From Gracilibacillus boraciitolerans JCM 21714 (GTDB taxonomy: Bacteria; Bacillota; Bacilli; Bacillales; Amphibacillaceae), in contig NZ_BAVS01000004.1 in NCBI RefSeq assembly GCF_000521485.1, positions 62,001 to 126,000 of the forward strand: a stretch of DNA of 64,000 nt. The letters run 5' to 3'. The notes under the pieces were generated by a model. The model worked only from the letters and a program-made list of their open reading frames with translations, had not been told where the DNA came from and searched no databases. Positions 12,479 to 21,755 of this stretch are shown in pieces. The position numbers were made by a program, and so were the translations under genes. Numbering within the stretch: the stretch's first letter is position 1; each line of letters starts with the position of its first letter.

Positions 12479-12525
12479 TATAAAAAGACCTATTCATCTT
12501 CTCTATCAGGAGAGAAGATGAATAG
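12479..12525 (-). terminator. riboswitch-controlled terminator of the pur leader
   Basis: On the minus strand a stem of about 18 bp, AGACCTATTCATCTTCTC paired with its complement across an eight-base loop, is followed by TTTTTATAG. It sits between the guanine aptamer and the purE start, the usual expression platform for transcription attenuation. Confidence 0.88.
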
Positions 12526-12580
12526 GTCTAAGAATCCGTAACTATTCCGAAAAATTTAAGCACGGAAATCATATGTCATC

Positions 12581-12657
12581 TTCCCCCCCCATAGTCCATC
12601 ATTTACGGTGACGGGTAGAAACTTTTGAGCCCTATTCTCAAATTATATGAGGTGGTT
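12581..12657 (-). promoter_or_regulatory. guanine riboswitch aptamer, pur operon leader
   Basis: On the minus strand the purine aptamer core is clear: CATATAAT, a P2 hairpin around AATAGGG, AGTTTCTACC, then CACCGTAAAT and GGACTATG. The base before TATG is C, the guanine-specific identity (adenine switches have U). The 3' side of P1 ends in an eight-G run (12583-12590), which is probably too long and spoils pairing with the 5' strand CCACCTCAT. Binding guanine should favour the terminator downstream and switch off purE-purD. Confidence 0.92.
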
Positions 12658-12685
12658 ATTTGTCAGATTTATTAACTACATCTAT

Positions 12686-12715
12686 ATGATAACAAGTTCA
12701 CTTGAATTCTGTCAA
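12686..12715 (-). promoter_or_regulatory. sigma-A promoter of the pur operon
   Basis: On the minus strand TTGACA (12710-12715) is 18 bp from TATCAT (12686-12691). It lies directly upstream of the riboswitch and directly downstream of the paired CGAACATT boxes. Confidence 0.75.
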
Positions 12716-12724
12716 CAAAAAAAT

Positions 12725-12758
12725 CGAACATTAAATTGTAATTATATTTTAATGTTCG
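12725..12758 (-). promoter_or_regulatory. paired PurBox-like operator, doubling as yebG terminator
   Basis: CGAACATT (12725-12732) and its inverted copy AATGTTCG (12751-12758) are separated by 18 bp, with A/T-rich flanks as in the Bacillus PurR PurBox (A-rich, then CGAAC). The same sequence read as RNA from yebG is a hairpin of at least 11 bp followed by ATTTTTTT, and the yebG stop codon lies in its left arm. So one element probably ends yebG transcription and binds PurR just upstream of the pur promoter. PurR binding is inferred from the motif only. Confidence 0.65.
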
Positions 12759-12967
12759 TGTTTTAGTAATATTGCATCAAATATTATTTTTCTTCCATAG
12801 GGAATTAGCTGGCCATTTTCTTCTATAAAAATCGGTTCTTCAACGCGTCTCGTCGGGGAATAACCATCCTGTTTGATTCTGTCCAGACATGTATCAATCG
12901 ATTCATTCTCCTTCACGATGAACTTCTTCTTGTTGGGCTTGCTGTTCCTCATCTGCCTTTTCGACAC
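12749..12967 (-). CDS. yebG: NETI motif-containing protein
   Basis: A 72-residue basic protein with [29 protein letters not shown], recognisable as the small Bacillus YebG family named for its NETI motif (here NESI). The function is unknown. Its place between yebE and purE is conserved in Bacillus, which supports the call. It overlaps the extended C-terminus of yebE by about 65 bases once yebE is corrected. It ends inside the hairpin that is also the PurBox pair. Confidence 0.8.
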   Translation of the reverse strand: MSKRQMRNSKPNKKKFIVKENESIDTCLDRIKQDGYSPTRRVEEPIFIEENGQLIPYGRKIIFDAILLKHEH

Positions 12968-13512
12968 TTTTTCGAATCCTCCCTTTCCTGACTTGTTTCA
13001 CCCAAAAACCACCATAAATTTGTTTTGGTTCATACGTAATAATAAATGCTTTAGGATCAATTGTCTTTATCGCTTCGTATAATTGCAATTCATATTTTCT
13101 CGGGGGATAATATTTGCATTGATAAGCGGTCTCCGTCCATTCCATAGGCATACCAACTCGTTACCCCCCCGTATCCTTTTTCTCTTAACTGTTTAGTGAA
13201 AGTAATATCCGGATTGGATGATACGACATTAACCGTAATATATCCAAGCGCTAATTTCTCTTCAATCATGGAACCTATCACCACACCTAAACCATAGCCA
13301 AGACCATATGCTATTAAGTTCTGTATTTCATTAAGATTGTCTAAAACTAAACCCAAACCCAATGTGTAAATAACGATTTCAAAAGTTCCAATCGTTGCAG
13401 CAACATATCGTCTTCCTTTTAAAGTTAAGATGACCCTTAATGTAGAAAGGGAAACATACACAATATTGATCACCATGATAATAATGACCATTATAACAGC
13501 ATTTTCAAGCAT
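12903..13512 (-). CDS. yebE: DUF2179/DUF5698 membrane protein, frameshifted
   Basis: The YebE-like protein has three N-terminal membrane segments (about residues 5-25, 35-58 and 65-85), the conserved [14 protein letters not shown], and a cytoplasmic DUF2179 domain with [21 protein letters not shown] and [17 protein letters not shown]. The family is of unknown function. The frame breaks at the five-C equivalent run near 13102-13106; four bases give [15 protein letters not shown] and join the DUF2179 domain. A seven-C run at 13164-13170 reads GYGGVTSW where relatives have a single glycine after Tyr. It sits upstream of yebG, as in Bacillus subtilis. Confidence 0.85.
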
Positions 13513-13634
13513 AACAACACCTCGCTAACGCGCACAAGATTATTCTTAGGTTCATAACCTATAGTATAATGAAACAATTTTAACATAGCTAAAGGAGAAA
13601 GGGGGGAGAGATAGATCTGGATCCATTTCAGCAT

Positions 13635-14051
13635 ATGCATGATTGGAAAAATAATTTAGATAAATTCTTTGGTGGAAACTTTTGGGATGACTTTGATCAT
13701 ATGATCAAACCACCGATTCCAGCTATTAATCTTTATGAATTAGACAATGAATTGATTGTTTATGTTAATTTGCCCGGAATTAAGGATCGTAAACAGGTGA
13801 AGGTATTTGTTGATTACAATATACTTGAATTAAAGGGTTCGCTTTTTCCGATTGAGTCATCTGGTAAGTTAATAAAGCAGGAGATTTTAAATGGGGGGGA
13901 ATTTTCGCGGCAAATCGATCTTCCCTTTCCAGTCAGGGAAGATCGGATGAATGCTTCATTAAAGCAGGGTCTATTAATCATTCAATTACATCGGCTTATT
14001 CAGGAGCATAAAGGAAAGAATGCTATTAATATTGATGAGTTTGAGGAATGA
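13635..14051 (+). CDS. Hsp20/alpha-crystallin family protein
   Basis: A 138-residue small heat-shock-like protein. The alpha-crystallin domain spans about residues 28-125: PAINLYELDNELIVYVNLPGI, then EFSRQIDLPFPVREDRMNASLKQGLLIIQL, which is the usual beta-strand and A-x-x-x-x-G-L-L pattern. It would be a holdase chaperone or coat-type relative. The start is uncertain: the G-rich site near 13601-13606 lies about 30 bases before the ATG, so an in-frame CTG near 13617 may be the true start. The seven-G run at 13893-13899 reads NGGEFSR where the family has a single glycine before EFSR. It is the only plus-strand gene in this part. Confidence 0.8.
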   Translation: MHDWKNNLDKFFGGNFWDDFDHMIKPPIPAINLYELDNELIVYVNLPGIKDRKQVKVFVDYNILELKGSLFPIESSGKLIKQEILNGGEFSRQIDLPFPVREDRMNASLKQGLLIIQLHRLIQEHKGKNAINIDEFEE

Positions 14052-14134
14052 AAGGTACATTATGAGACATAACACGATATGTCTTTACTACCTATTAAAG
14101 AAGTAATTTTGAAATCAATTGTCTGCTATGCCAT

Positions 14135-14265
14135 CACTTCGGCTGACCATTCCGCTTTCCGAGGGGGGGCATGCTTCTCAGCTAACTTGCCAAAGAAGCC
14201 CACTTTGACAAGTGGATCTTCGAATCACGCTGTTCCCCCCAGGAGTCGGAATGGTCGTCCTACGT
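14135..14265. repeat. intergenic repeat with inverted ends
   Basis: GACCATTCC at 14145-14153 is matched by GGAATGGTC at 14248-14256, enclosing about 95 bp with a G-run (14163-14169) near the left end and a C-run (14235-14240) plus AGGAGTCGGAATG near the right. I recall similar CATTCCGCTTTCCG...AGGAGTCGGAATG elements scattered in Bacillaceae intergenic DNA, so this is probably one member of a dispersed non-coding family. It could fold as a long hairpin. The weak open frame across it is a shadow. The rest of 14052-14344 shows nothing else I can name. Confidence 0.65.
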
Positions 14266-14344
14266 TTAAACATAGCTCCACACTAAATACGAGTGCTATA
14301 ATGTTGAATTCTTATTAACTAACATAAGTGATGTACAAGTCTAT

Positions 14345-15512
14345 TTATTTTTCAATTGTTACCCATGACTTGTTTTTTGAGGAGGTTTCTATTGCTTCTA
14401 AAATGAGTTGGTTTTTTACTCCGTCTTCGAAATTTGGTGTGGGCTGATATCCTTCTGCGATGCCGCGGAAGAATTCATCGATTACATGGATAAACGTATG
14501 CTCATATCCAATGATATGACCCGGTGGCCAATAATTCTTAGCATAGGGATGTACTTCTTCCGTACAATTAATCAGACGGAAGCCTTGTGTCCCTTCTTCG
14601 TCATCAGCAAAATAGACTTCTAAATTATTCATATTTTCCATATCCCAACGGATCGAACCTTTTTCACCATTGATTTCAAATTTATTTTTATTACGATTAC
14701 CTCCCGCAAAGCGAGTAGCCTCAAAAGTACCCAGAGCACCGTTCTCAAACCGGACAATAAAGGCTACTGCGTCATCTACGGTTACTTCTCCCATTTCGTC
14801 CGAATTACCTTTCGCACTAAGCCCTCCTGTCATTTCTCCAATCGGACGTTGTTTAATAAATGTCTCCATTGTTGCCGTTACTTCCGTAAATTCACCAATT
14901 AAAAAGCGGGCCATATCAATACTGTGTGCCCCCGATATCACCTAAGGCACCGGAACCTGATATTTCTTTTTTCAACCGCCAAATAAGTGGGAAATTAGGA
15001 TCCATAATAAAATCTTGTAAATAGTTCGCACGATAATGATAAACACGGCCTATTTTGCCATCATCCAGTAATTTTTTCGCAAACTGAACAGCAGGTACAA
15101 AGCGATAATTATGACAAATCATGTGCTTGACACCATTTTCCTGGACTGCTTGCAGCATTTCTTTAGCTTCATCTACCGTTAAAGCTAATGGCTTTTCTGT
15201 GATAATATGTTTCCCTGCCTTCGCAGCTGCAATCGCTATCTCTGCATGCGTATGATTCGGTGTAACGATATCGATGACATCTATATCATCGCGTTCGATT
15301 ACTTTCTTCCAATCTGTCTCATAACTTTCCCAACCCATTTTTTCCTGCGCTTCTTTCACAGCTTCTTCGTTACGCCCGGCAATGACTTTTAACTCCGGTT
15401 TTAATGGATTATCGAAATAAAAAGGGAGATCACGATAAGCATGACTATGTGCTTTACCCATAAATTGATAGCCGATCATACCAACTCTTATTTTTTGGTT
15501 TATGCCCACCAA
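14345..15512 (-). CDS. Gfo/Idh/MocA oxidoreductase A, frameshifted
   Basis: An NAD(P)-dependent sugar dehydrogenase of the Gfo/Idh/MocA family. The N-terminal Rossmann domain begins IRVGMIGYQFMGKAHSHAYRD, and the signature ITEKPLALTVDEAKEML carries the conserved EKP lysine. After the break the substrate domain continues AHSIDMARFLIGEF. The frame breaks at the five-C run 14929-14933: four bases give ALGDIGAHSIDMA. Corrected length is about 388 residues. It overlaps the isomerase upstream by 13 bases and is the last gene of the sugar operon. The substrate cannot be told from sequence; the setting suggests a pentoside or keto-glycoside. Confidence 0.88.
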
Positions 15513-16480
15513 ATATCACCAACCTTTTCTCTGATTAATGCATTTTTCAGTACCAAAACCGCTTTTTGAAAACCTTCTTCAACAGACATTAAGCTATCTT
15601 CATGTTCAATACTTACCGCACCTTGGTATCCAATAAGCTGTAAAGCACTGATAATCCGTTTCCACTCTTCTTCACCATGACCGTATCCGACAGTTCGAAA
15701 AATCCAGGAACGATGTAATTCATCACTATAAGGTTTAGTATCCAAGACACCATTTAATGCTGTATTTTGTGGATCAATCGCAGTATCTTTTGCATGAAAG
15801 TGAAATAAGGCGTCATGCTTACCTAACTCTTTAATACTTACGACAGGATCCATTTGCTGCCAGTATAAATGACTTGGGTCAAAATTTACCCCAATATTTT
15901 TCCCGCAAGCTTCACGTAATTTTAAAGCAGTTTCATTATTGAATACCACAAATCCAGGATGAGGTTCTATAGCAATACGGACATTATGCTTCGCAGCAAA
16001 ATCATTTTGTTCTTTCCAATACGGAATGACTTTTTCTTTCCATTGCCACTCTAATACTTCTGGATGGTCATCTGGCCACGCAGCGGTAACCCATACTGGA
16101 TATCGGGAATACTCTGATTCTCCCGGACAGCCTGAAAATGTCACAATAGTTTCGACACCAATTTTTTCCGCTAACAAGACCGTATCCTCAAACTGTCGAT
16201 GATGATCGCTAGATATCGATTGATTTGGATGTAAAGGATTACCATGACAACTAAGTGCACTAATTTGAAGGTTTCTGTCTGAAAATGCTTGTTGAAATGA
16301 TTTTAATTTTGCTTCATCTGTCAAAAGTTCTGCTGGATTACAGTGCTTATTTCCTGGATAGCCCCCCCCTGCACCAATTTCTACCGCGTCTAATCCTGCC
16401 GCTTTCACCCGATCAAGTGCTTCGTCCAGCGACTTATCTCCAAACAAAACAGCGAAAACACCTAACTTCATTCCATTCAC
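15500..16480 (-). CDS. sugar phosphate isomerase/epimerase family protein
   Basis: An AP-endonuclease-2-type TIM barrel protein of 326 residues, with LDAVEIGAGG-YPGNKHCNPAELL, LSCHGNPLHPN, EPHPGFVVFNNETALKL, NFDPSHLYWQ and HFHAKDTAIDP, giving the metal ligands (Glu, Asp, His, Glu) expected of this superfamily. Members isomerise or epimerise sugars, and some act on 3-keto-glycosides. An eight-C run (16372-16379) reads AGGGYPG, one glycine more than the family AGGYPG. It lies between the two Gfo/Idh/MocA dehydrogenases and overlaps oxidoreductase A, so they are almost certainly used in one pathway. Confidence 0.87.
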   Translation of the reverse strand: MNGMKLGVFAVLFGDKSLDEALDRVKAAGLDAVEIGAGGGYPGNKHCNPAELLTDEAKLKSFQQAFSDRNLQISALSCHGNPLHPNQSISSDHHRQFEDTVLLAEKIGVETIVTFSGCPGESEYSRYPVWVTAAWPDDHPEVLEWQWKEKVIPYWKEQNDFAAKHNVRIAIEPHPGFVVFNNETALKLREACGKNIGVNFDPSHLYWQQMDPVVSIKELGKHDALFHFHAKDTAIDPQNTALNGVLDTKPYSDELHRSWIFRTVGYGHGEEEWKRIISALQLIGYQGAVSIEHEDSLMSVEEGFQKAVLVLKNALIREKVGDIWWA

Positions 16481-16544
16481 CTCATTATTTTTTTGAAGTG
16501 TCAGTAGAAGACAACAACATCTTCAATGAACAGAAATGCATACA

Positions 16545-17639
16545 TTATTTTCCAAATAATTGTTCGCTTATCCCGACTGGTAATGATTCAGGTTGTTGGC
16601 AGCTGCTCGTAAGGATACAGTGTTTTCCATCACGAGAAGCGTCATGAATACCATGCATAATATCTAACACATGGTATGCTAATTGACCATCTGTTCTTGC
16701 AGGTTGTTTTTTCTCAATCGCATCTATCATTTCCGCTACACCTAATCCACGACTATTATCGCTAAAGCCATGTGTTAAAGGAATTTCTGACCATTCGGAA
16801 TGATCCTTTCTTTTTATATATACAGGACCACCAAACGTATTGGGATCTGGCACAGAAAGGCTTCCTTCTGTTCCATAAATTTCAATGTATGGTAATTGGT
16901 GATGCCATGTATCAAAGCTCGTTATAATAGAAGCAACAGCGCCTGACTCAAAATCAAGCACCCCCATTAATCTGGTGGGTACTTCTACTTGTATTTTTTT
17001 ACCGTAATTTTCTTTACTTGTAATGGTTCTCTCTTTATAAGTCATTTGAGCTGATCCTGTCACTCGAGATACAGGTCCCATCAGATTGATCAATGCCGTT
17101 AAATAATAAGGACCCATGTCAAATAATGGACCACCACCCTCTTGGTAATAAAAGGTTGGATCTGGATGCCATCCTTCATGACCTGGAATCATCATAAATG
17201 CTGTTGCGGATACTGGCTTACCAATCCAGCCTTCATCAATAAGCTTTCGGGATGTTTGTATGCCCGCACCCAAAAAAGTATCTGGTGCATTCCCTACATA
17301 CAATCCTTTTTCTTTCGCAAGTTCAAGCATTCTTTTTCCGTCTTCGCGACTAACAGCGAGCGGTTTCTCACCATATACATGTTTTCCGTTTTCCAATGCC
17401 TGAATGGCAATTTCAGCATGAACCGCTGGTATCGTTAAGTTGATTACTAATTCAATCGTTGGATCTGCCATCAATTGCTCGGTAGTGTATACTTTGGGAA
17501 TATTATATTCCTTCGCTTTTTCTTCTGCTTTTTCTATGATGAGATCTGCTACCGCTTCCACCTCATAATTATTAAAACGTGAAGCATTTTTTAAATAAAT
17601 ACCACTAATATTTCCACAACCTATAATGCCTACCTTCAT
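16545..17639 (-). CDS. Gfo/Idh/MocA oxidoreductase B
   Basis: A second member of the family, 364 residues, intact. It begins MKVGIIGCGNISGIYLKNASRF (NAD-binding Rossmann turn), has the signature HVYGEKPLAVSREDGKRML with the EKP lysine, and GGGPLFDMGPYYLTALINLMGP, the family's substrate-side Asp-x-Gly-x-(Y/H) segment. It lies between the ThuA-like gene and the isomerase. ThuA next to an Idh-type dehydrogenase recalls the thuAB pair of rhizobial trehalose use, in which a 3-keto disaccharide is formed. The substrate here is unknown. Confidence 0.9.
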   Translation of the reverse strand: MKVGIIGCGNISGIYLKNASRFNNYEVEAVADLIIEKAEEKAKEYNIPKVYTTEQLMADPTIELVINLTIPAVHAEIAIQALENGKHVYGEKPLAVSREDGKRMLELAKEKGLYVGNAPDTFLGAGIQTSRKLIDEGWIGKPVSATAFMMIPGHEGWHPDPTFYYQEGGGPLFDMGPYYLTALINLMGPVSRVTGSAQMTYKERTITSKENYGKKIQVEVPTRLMGVLDFESGAVASIITSFDTWHHQLPYIEIYGTEGSLSVPDPNTFGGPVYIKRKDHSEWSEIPLTHGFSDNSRGLGVAEMIDAIEKKQPARTDGQLAYHVLDIMHGIHDASRDGKHCILTSSCQQPESLPVGISEQLFGK

Positions 17640-17655
17640 AATGTTTTCCTCCTCT

Positions 17656-18310
17656 TTATCTGCTCGCCCATGTCATTCCTTTTTTCATTAAATCCATTAC
17701 TTGAGGCATTCTCACGATTTCAGATACATGTCCCAAACAGTTATAATATACTCTTCCTTTACCCCCCACCTCTTTGTCCAGACTACCGGCATATCCACTT
17801 CACCATTTGTTTGATATGGACCTTCTGCATTAGGGAAAGGTGTTGTCGCATGCACCTTCACAGCAGGATCGACATGCATATAATATTGCTCCGAAACAAC
17901 GGTAAAATCGCTTATACCCTTTGTTAACGGATCATCCCTATCTAAAATATGTACATTGTATGAAACGCCATCATTGCCGGGATGTGCTACCCATTGGCCG
18001 CCTACCATAAATTGATAATCTACTTCCATACGGAAGGAATCTCCCATTCCCCCCCATGCAATCCAGCTAACCCGGTTCCTTGAGCTACAGCATCTATCAA
18101 CGGCTGCAACTGGTCTTTTTCAATCGTACCCTGTGTCCAATTAGGAACAATCAAATCATATTGTGTTAAATCATCTTCTTGTAAAGTCGTTAAGGTATTC
18201 GTTATTTTAACGTTAAAGTCCTCTTCTTCTAAAATCCCCGCTAATATTCCCGCTACCTTTTCAGGTTCATGACCTTGCCATCCACCTTGAAAAATCAATG
18301 CTTTTTTCAT
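17656..18310 (-). CDS. ThuA-like (trehalose utilisation) protein, frameshifted
   Basis: A ThuA-domain protein with the class I amidotransferase-like fold. Visible: ALIFQGGWQGHEPEKVA, DLIVPNWTQGTIEKDQL, GLAGLHGG, MGDSFRMEVDYQFMVGGQWVAHPG and, at the C-terminus after correction, KRWGKGRVYYNCLGH. Two breaks split it: the seven-C run at 18049-18055 (two bases too many for HGGMGDSF) and the six-C run at 17762-17767 (two too many for RWGKGR). Corrected, it ends at 17656 and has about 217 residues. ThuA proteins act with Gfo/Idh dehydrogenases on keto-sugars; the precise reaction is not settled. Confidence 0.85.
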
Positions 18311-18328
18311 GTCTATTCCTCCATCCTA

Positions 18329-19908
18329 TTATTTTTCCATTACTCTATATTGAAAGTAATCAAAGTCAGCATGCCTATGTTGACCACTTAAATCCTGTGC
18401 CGCCATGCCAACAAATGTACCAGTAAAGCGAATATAATCCGCGTCATCATCCGAAAGATGGCCTATATCTATTTGTTCGCCAATCTCTTGCCATTTTCCT
18501 TCTTCTGTTGCATAAAAACATTGTAAAAGATGACGATTTATCACTGCTTTTAAATAAACTTCTGTATTTTCCGGTAATGATATATCTTGTGTTAGTAATT
18601 CATCATACTTACCATATTTCGTTTCAATAATACCTAAACATTTGCCATGTTCTTCGTGATCAGTTACTCGCAAGTATACATGGTCATTTGTATCATAATA
18701 AACCATTAATCCTGCCATCTGTTGAAAATTTTCAGGGGGGTGAAGTCGACTTTTGTTTCCAGTTCTACTTTGAAATGCTCTAACCTTCTCATCATCATAC
18801 TTTGCCGATGTAAGGAGCTCATCGATTCTTCACCATACAAACGTAAATAGCCTGGTCTTTCCGTTAACGAATACCATTCTTCTTCAAATGTTCGACGTAA
18901 TACATTCCAATATAAAAATAAAGCGGTATCATTAAAATCGTCATAGTCTGGTAGCTTCTTAGCCTCGAAGGTTGGTAAGTTCGGAGCTTCCACCTCCAGA
19001 CTTGGATTAGGACCATCGACTACTCGTATCCAATCATCATCTGTCCAATAGCATTTCTGAATTGCTGTTTCTCGACCTAAAATACACTTATCATCAATAA
19101 CAGGGCGCCCACATAAATGAGCAATATACCATTCACCATTTTGCGTTTCCACAAAGGAACCATGACCAGCCTTTTGCAATTGTCCTTCCTTTGATTTATC
19201 CGAAGTGAGAATTGGATTTGTCGGATCAATCTCATAAGGGCCATCAATTGTTTTCGAACGTGCAACGGACGCTGCATGGGTATACCATGTGCCACCTTCA
19301 GCTGTTAATAAATAATAGTAACCATTTTTCTTATATATGTGCGGTGCCTCTGTTAATCCTAGTTCGGTTCCTTTAAATATATTCTTAATTGTTCCAACTA
19401 ATTTTTGCTCAGAAGGAGAATATTCTTGCAAAGCCACCCCTGCAAAAGAATTTGTCCCTTTACGATGATCCCAAATCATATTAAGAAACCATTTTTTCCC
19501 GTCATCATCATGAAAAAGCGAAGGATCAAAGCCGCTACTATTCATAAAAATCGGTTCTGACCATGGTCCTTCTATGGTTTCTGCAGTTACTAAATAATTA
19601 TGCGAGTCTTTAAATGCACCTTGTCGACTTTTCACATCCGTATAGATAAGATAAAATGTATGATCATAATAGGATAGACATGGAGCCCAGATACCACCTG
19701 AGTTTACATTCCCGATCATATTTAATTGAGAGGATCTTGTAAGTGGACAACCAACAAGTTCCCAATTTACTAGATCTTTCGAATGATGGATTTCCACCCC
19801 TGGAAACCACTCGAAAGTTGAAACTGCAATGTAGTAATCATCTCCCACCCGCAAAATGGAAGGATCGGGATGATAGCCTGGTAATACCGGATTTGTTATC
19901 GTTTTCAT
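18329..19908 (-). CDS. xynB: GH43 beta-xylosidase, frameshifted
   Basis: A cytoplasmic glycoside hydrolase of family 43, close in motif order to Bacillus XynB (1,4-beta-xylosidase, some with arabinofuranosidase activity). The five-bladed propeller includes NPVLPGYHPDPSILR with the catalytic base Asp, GGIWAPCLSYYDHTFYLIYTD, SSGFDPSLFHDDDGKKW and ELGLTEAPHIYKKNGYY with the catalytic acid Glu. A C-terminal beta-sandwich follows. No signal peptide is seen, so it should cleave imported xylo-oligosaccharides. I start at 19908, preceded by AGGAGGAATA. The frame breaks at the six-G run 18735-18740: four bases give DFTPENFQQMAGLMVYY and a protein of about 526 residues. Confidence 0.92.
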
Positions 19909-19919
19909 ATTATTCCTCC

Positions 19920-20741
19920 TCAACCTTTAACAGAACCTGCTGCAAGTCCTGTAACAATTCTTTCTTGTGCTACAAAGTATACCAATAATAAAGGTAAACT
20001 TCCAAGAGTTAGCGCTGCCATAATTCCTGGAACATTGACAGAAAATTCACCATAGAATTCTCGCAGACCAATTGGTAATGTCGCTGTACGATCAGAATTA
20101 GTTAAGACTAATGCAAAAATAAATTCATTCCAAATATGAATAAAATTATAAATCGCGACGGTTGCCACCGCTGGAGTCAATAGTGGAAAAATAATATTCC
20201 AAAATAAACGCAAATGACTACAGCCATCAATTTTGGCAGATTCCTCTAATTCCTTAGGGATTTCTTTCATAAATTGTGTAAAGATAATAACCGAAATAGG
20301 TAACGCAAAAGCAATATATGGTCCTATTAAACCAATTAATGAATCGTATAGTCCAACTTTATTGGTCAGAATAAAGATTGGAACAAGTGTTGTATGAATC
20401 GGAATCATTAGTCCTATCATAAACAAAAGAAATATGGGTCTATTAAGCCTAAACGTTAATCTGGCTATTGGATAACTTGCCATCGCTGCAAGTATAATGA
20501 CAACAAATACAGAGATAACGGAAACGATTAAACTGTTGAAAAAGTACCCAAAAAACTCCATTTCCACTAATAGGTTATAATTTCGAAAAGAGAAACTTTC
20601 CGGCCATGACCATGGTGTCGTCATGAATTCCATTTGTGTTTTAAAAGATGTTAATACCATGATTAAAAAAGGTAATCCTGTACCAATAAGAATGGCAATC
20701 GCCAATACATATAATGGAACTCCTTTTATTAACTTTGCCAT
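19920..20741 (-). CDS. sugar ABC transporter permease, MalG type
   Basis: An inner-membrane permease of the carbohydrate uptake transporter 1 class, 273 residues, six membrane helices. The EAA loop reads ELEESAKIDGCSHLRLFWNIIFPLLTPA, with the conserved Gly, and contacts the ATPase. The C-terminus RIVTGLAAGSVKG is the classic MalG/LacG ending. It lies 11 bases before xynB and abuts the MalF-type gene. No ATPase gene is present in the window, so a shared MsmX/MsmK-type ATPase elsewhere is likely. Confidence 0.93.
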   Translation of the reverse strand: MAKLIKGVPLYVLAIAILIGTGLPFLIMVLTSFKTQMEFMTTPWSWPESFSFRNYNLLVEMEFFGYFFNSLIVSVISVFVVIILAAMASYPIARLTFRLNRPIFLLFMIGLMIPIHTTLVPIFILTNKVGLYDSLIGLIGPYIAFALPISVIIFTQFMKEIPKELEESAKIDGCSHLRLFWNIIFPLLTPAVATVAIYNFIHIWNEFIFALVLTNSDRTATLPIGLREFYGEFSVNVPGIMAALTLGSLPLLLVYFVAQERIVTGLAAGSVKG

Positions 20742-21687
20742 TAGTCTGTCCCCTTTCTTTTTTTATCACCTAATAAAATAAATAAGGTTACGATGAACGC
20801 GATAATAAACATGGAGAATGAAATACTGCTTCCGTACCCCCCCATACTGAAGTTTGTAAATGTTTGTTTATACATATAGGTGGCCATTAATTCAGTGGAA
20901 TTATTCGGTCCCCCCCCACCGGTCATTACATAAATTAAATCGAAGTATTTTAACGAACCAATAACCGAAAGAATCGCAGACGTTACAATAATAGGCATTA
21001 ATAAAGGTAATGTAATGTTCTTAAAACGTTGCCATCCTGTTGCCCCCCCATCGATATTAGCTGCTTCGTATAATTCTTCCGGTATACCAACAATTGTCGC
21101 CCTGAAGAGGATCATATAAAATGGCGCAAACTGCAACTTACGGTTGCAATAACCGCCCAGATAGCCGTACTTTCCTTACCAATCCATGCATTTTGCAAAG
21201 ATTCAAGACCAACTGCTCCTAAAATTGCGTTTAATAATCCATAGTTACCTTCATAAATAAAAATAAATAGTATCCCAATTGCTACTGTAGACATTAAGAA
21301 AGGCATAAAATAAACTGATCGGAATAATCTCATTCCTTTTACTGGGCTAAACAATAATAGAGCCATAATTAAACCAATTGGTAATTGCGTAAAAAGCGAA
21401 GCAATTACTAATATAAAGTTATTTTTAATAGATGTCCAAAACACGTCATCCTGAAGTAAGGTTAAATAATTTCCTAAGCCCAGAAAGGTCATATTAGAAT
21501 CAATACCTGTCCAATCAAACATACTATAATAAAAGGTCATAAATATGGAATAAATAACATAGATCCCATAAATGATAAATGCTGGTGCTACAAATCCAAT
21601 AATGGCAAGGGTATCTTTCTGTTTTCTTTTTTTAGCCGCTTGGACGTGGCTCTGGGTTTTTACATGTAGTTGTTCTACTTTGCTCAT
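20741..21687 (-). CDS. sugar ABC transporter permease, MalF type, frameshifted
   Basis: The partner permease, about 315 residues after correction, with six helices and the EAA loop [25 protein letters not shown]. An N-terminal cytoplasmic stretch is rich in Lys and Gln. The frame breaks near 21132: one more G in TVSWQFAPFYM joins the two halves. Three long runs add a glycine each: NFSMGGYGSS (about 20838-20844), MTGGGGPNNST for the family TGGGP (20910-20917) and ANIDGGATGW for IDGA (21043-21049). It precedes the MalG-type gene directly. Confidence 0.91.
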
Positions 21688-21755
21688 TTAGAATCACCTC
21701 TTTTAGTAGGAAACTACATTAAAGAAAATTTCCTAATGTAGTTTCCTAAGATAAA

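Noticed and set aside
12565-12600. Eight-base C run as a protein-binding or G-quadruplex element
   Set aside because: It is the 3' side of riboswitch helix P1 and matches the window-wide run expansion; a single G-run cannot form an intramolecular quadruplex.
14079-14318. 79-residue plus-strand open frame
   Set aside because: It runs through the intergenic repeat and has no ribosome binding site or protein-like composition.
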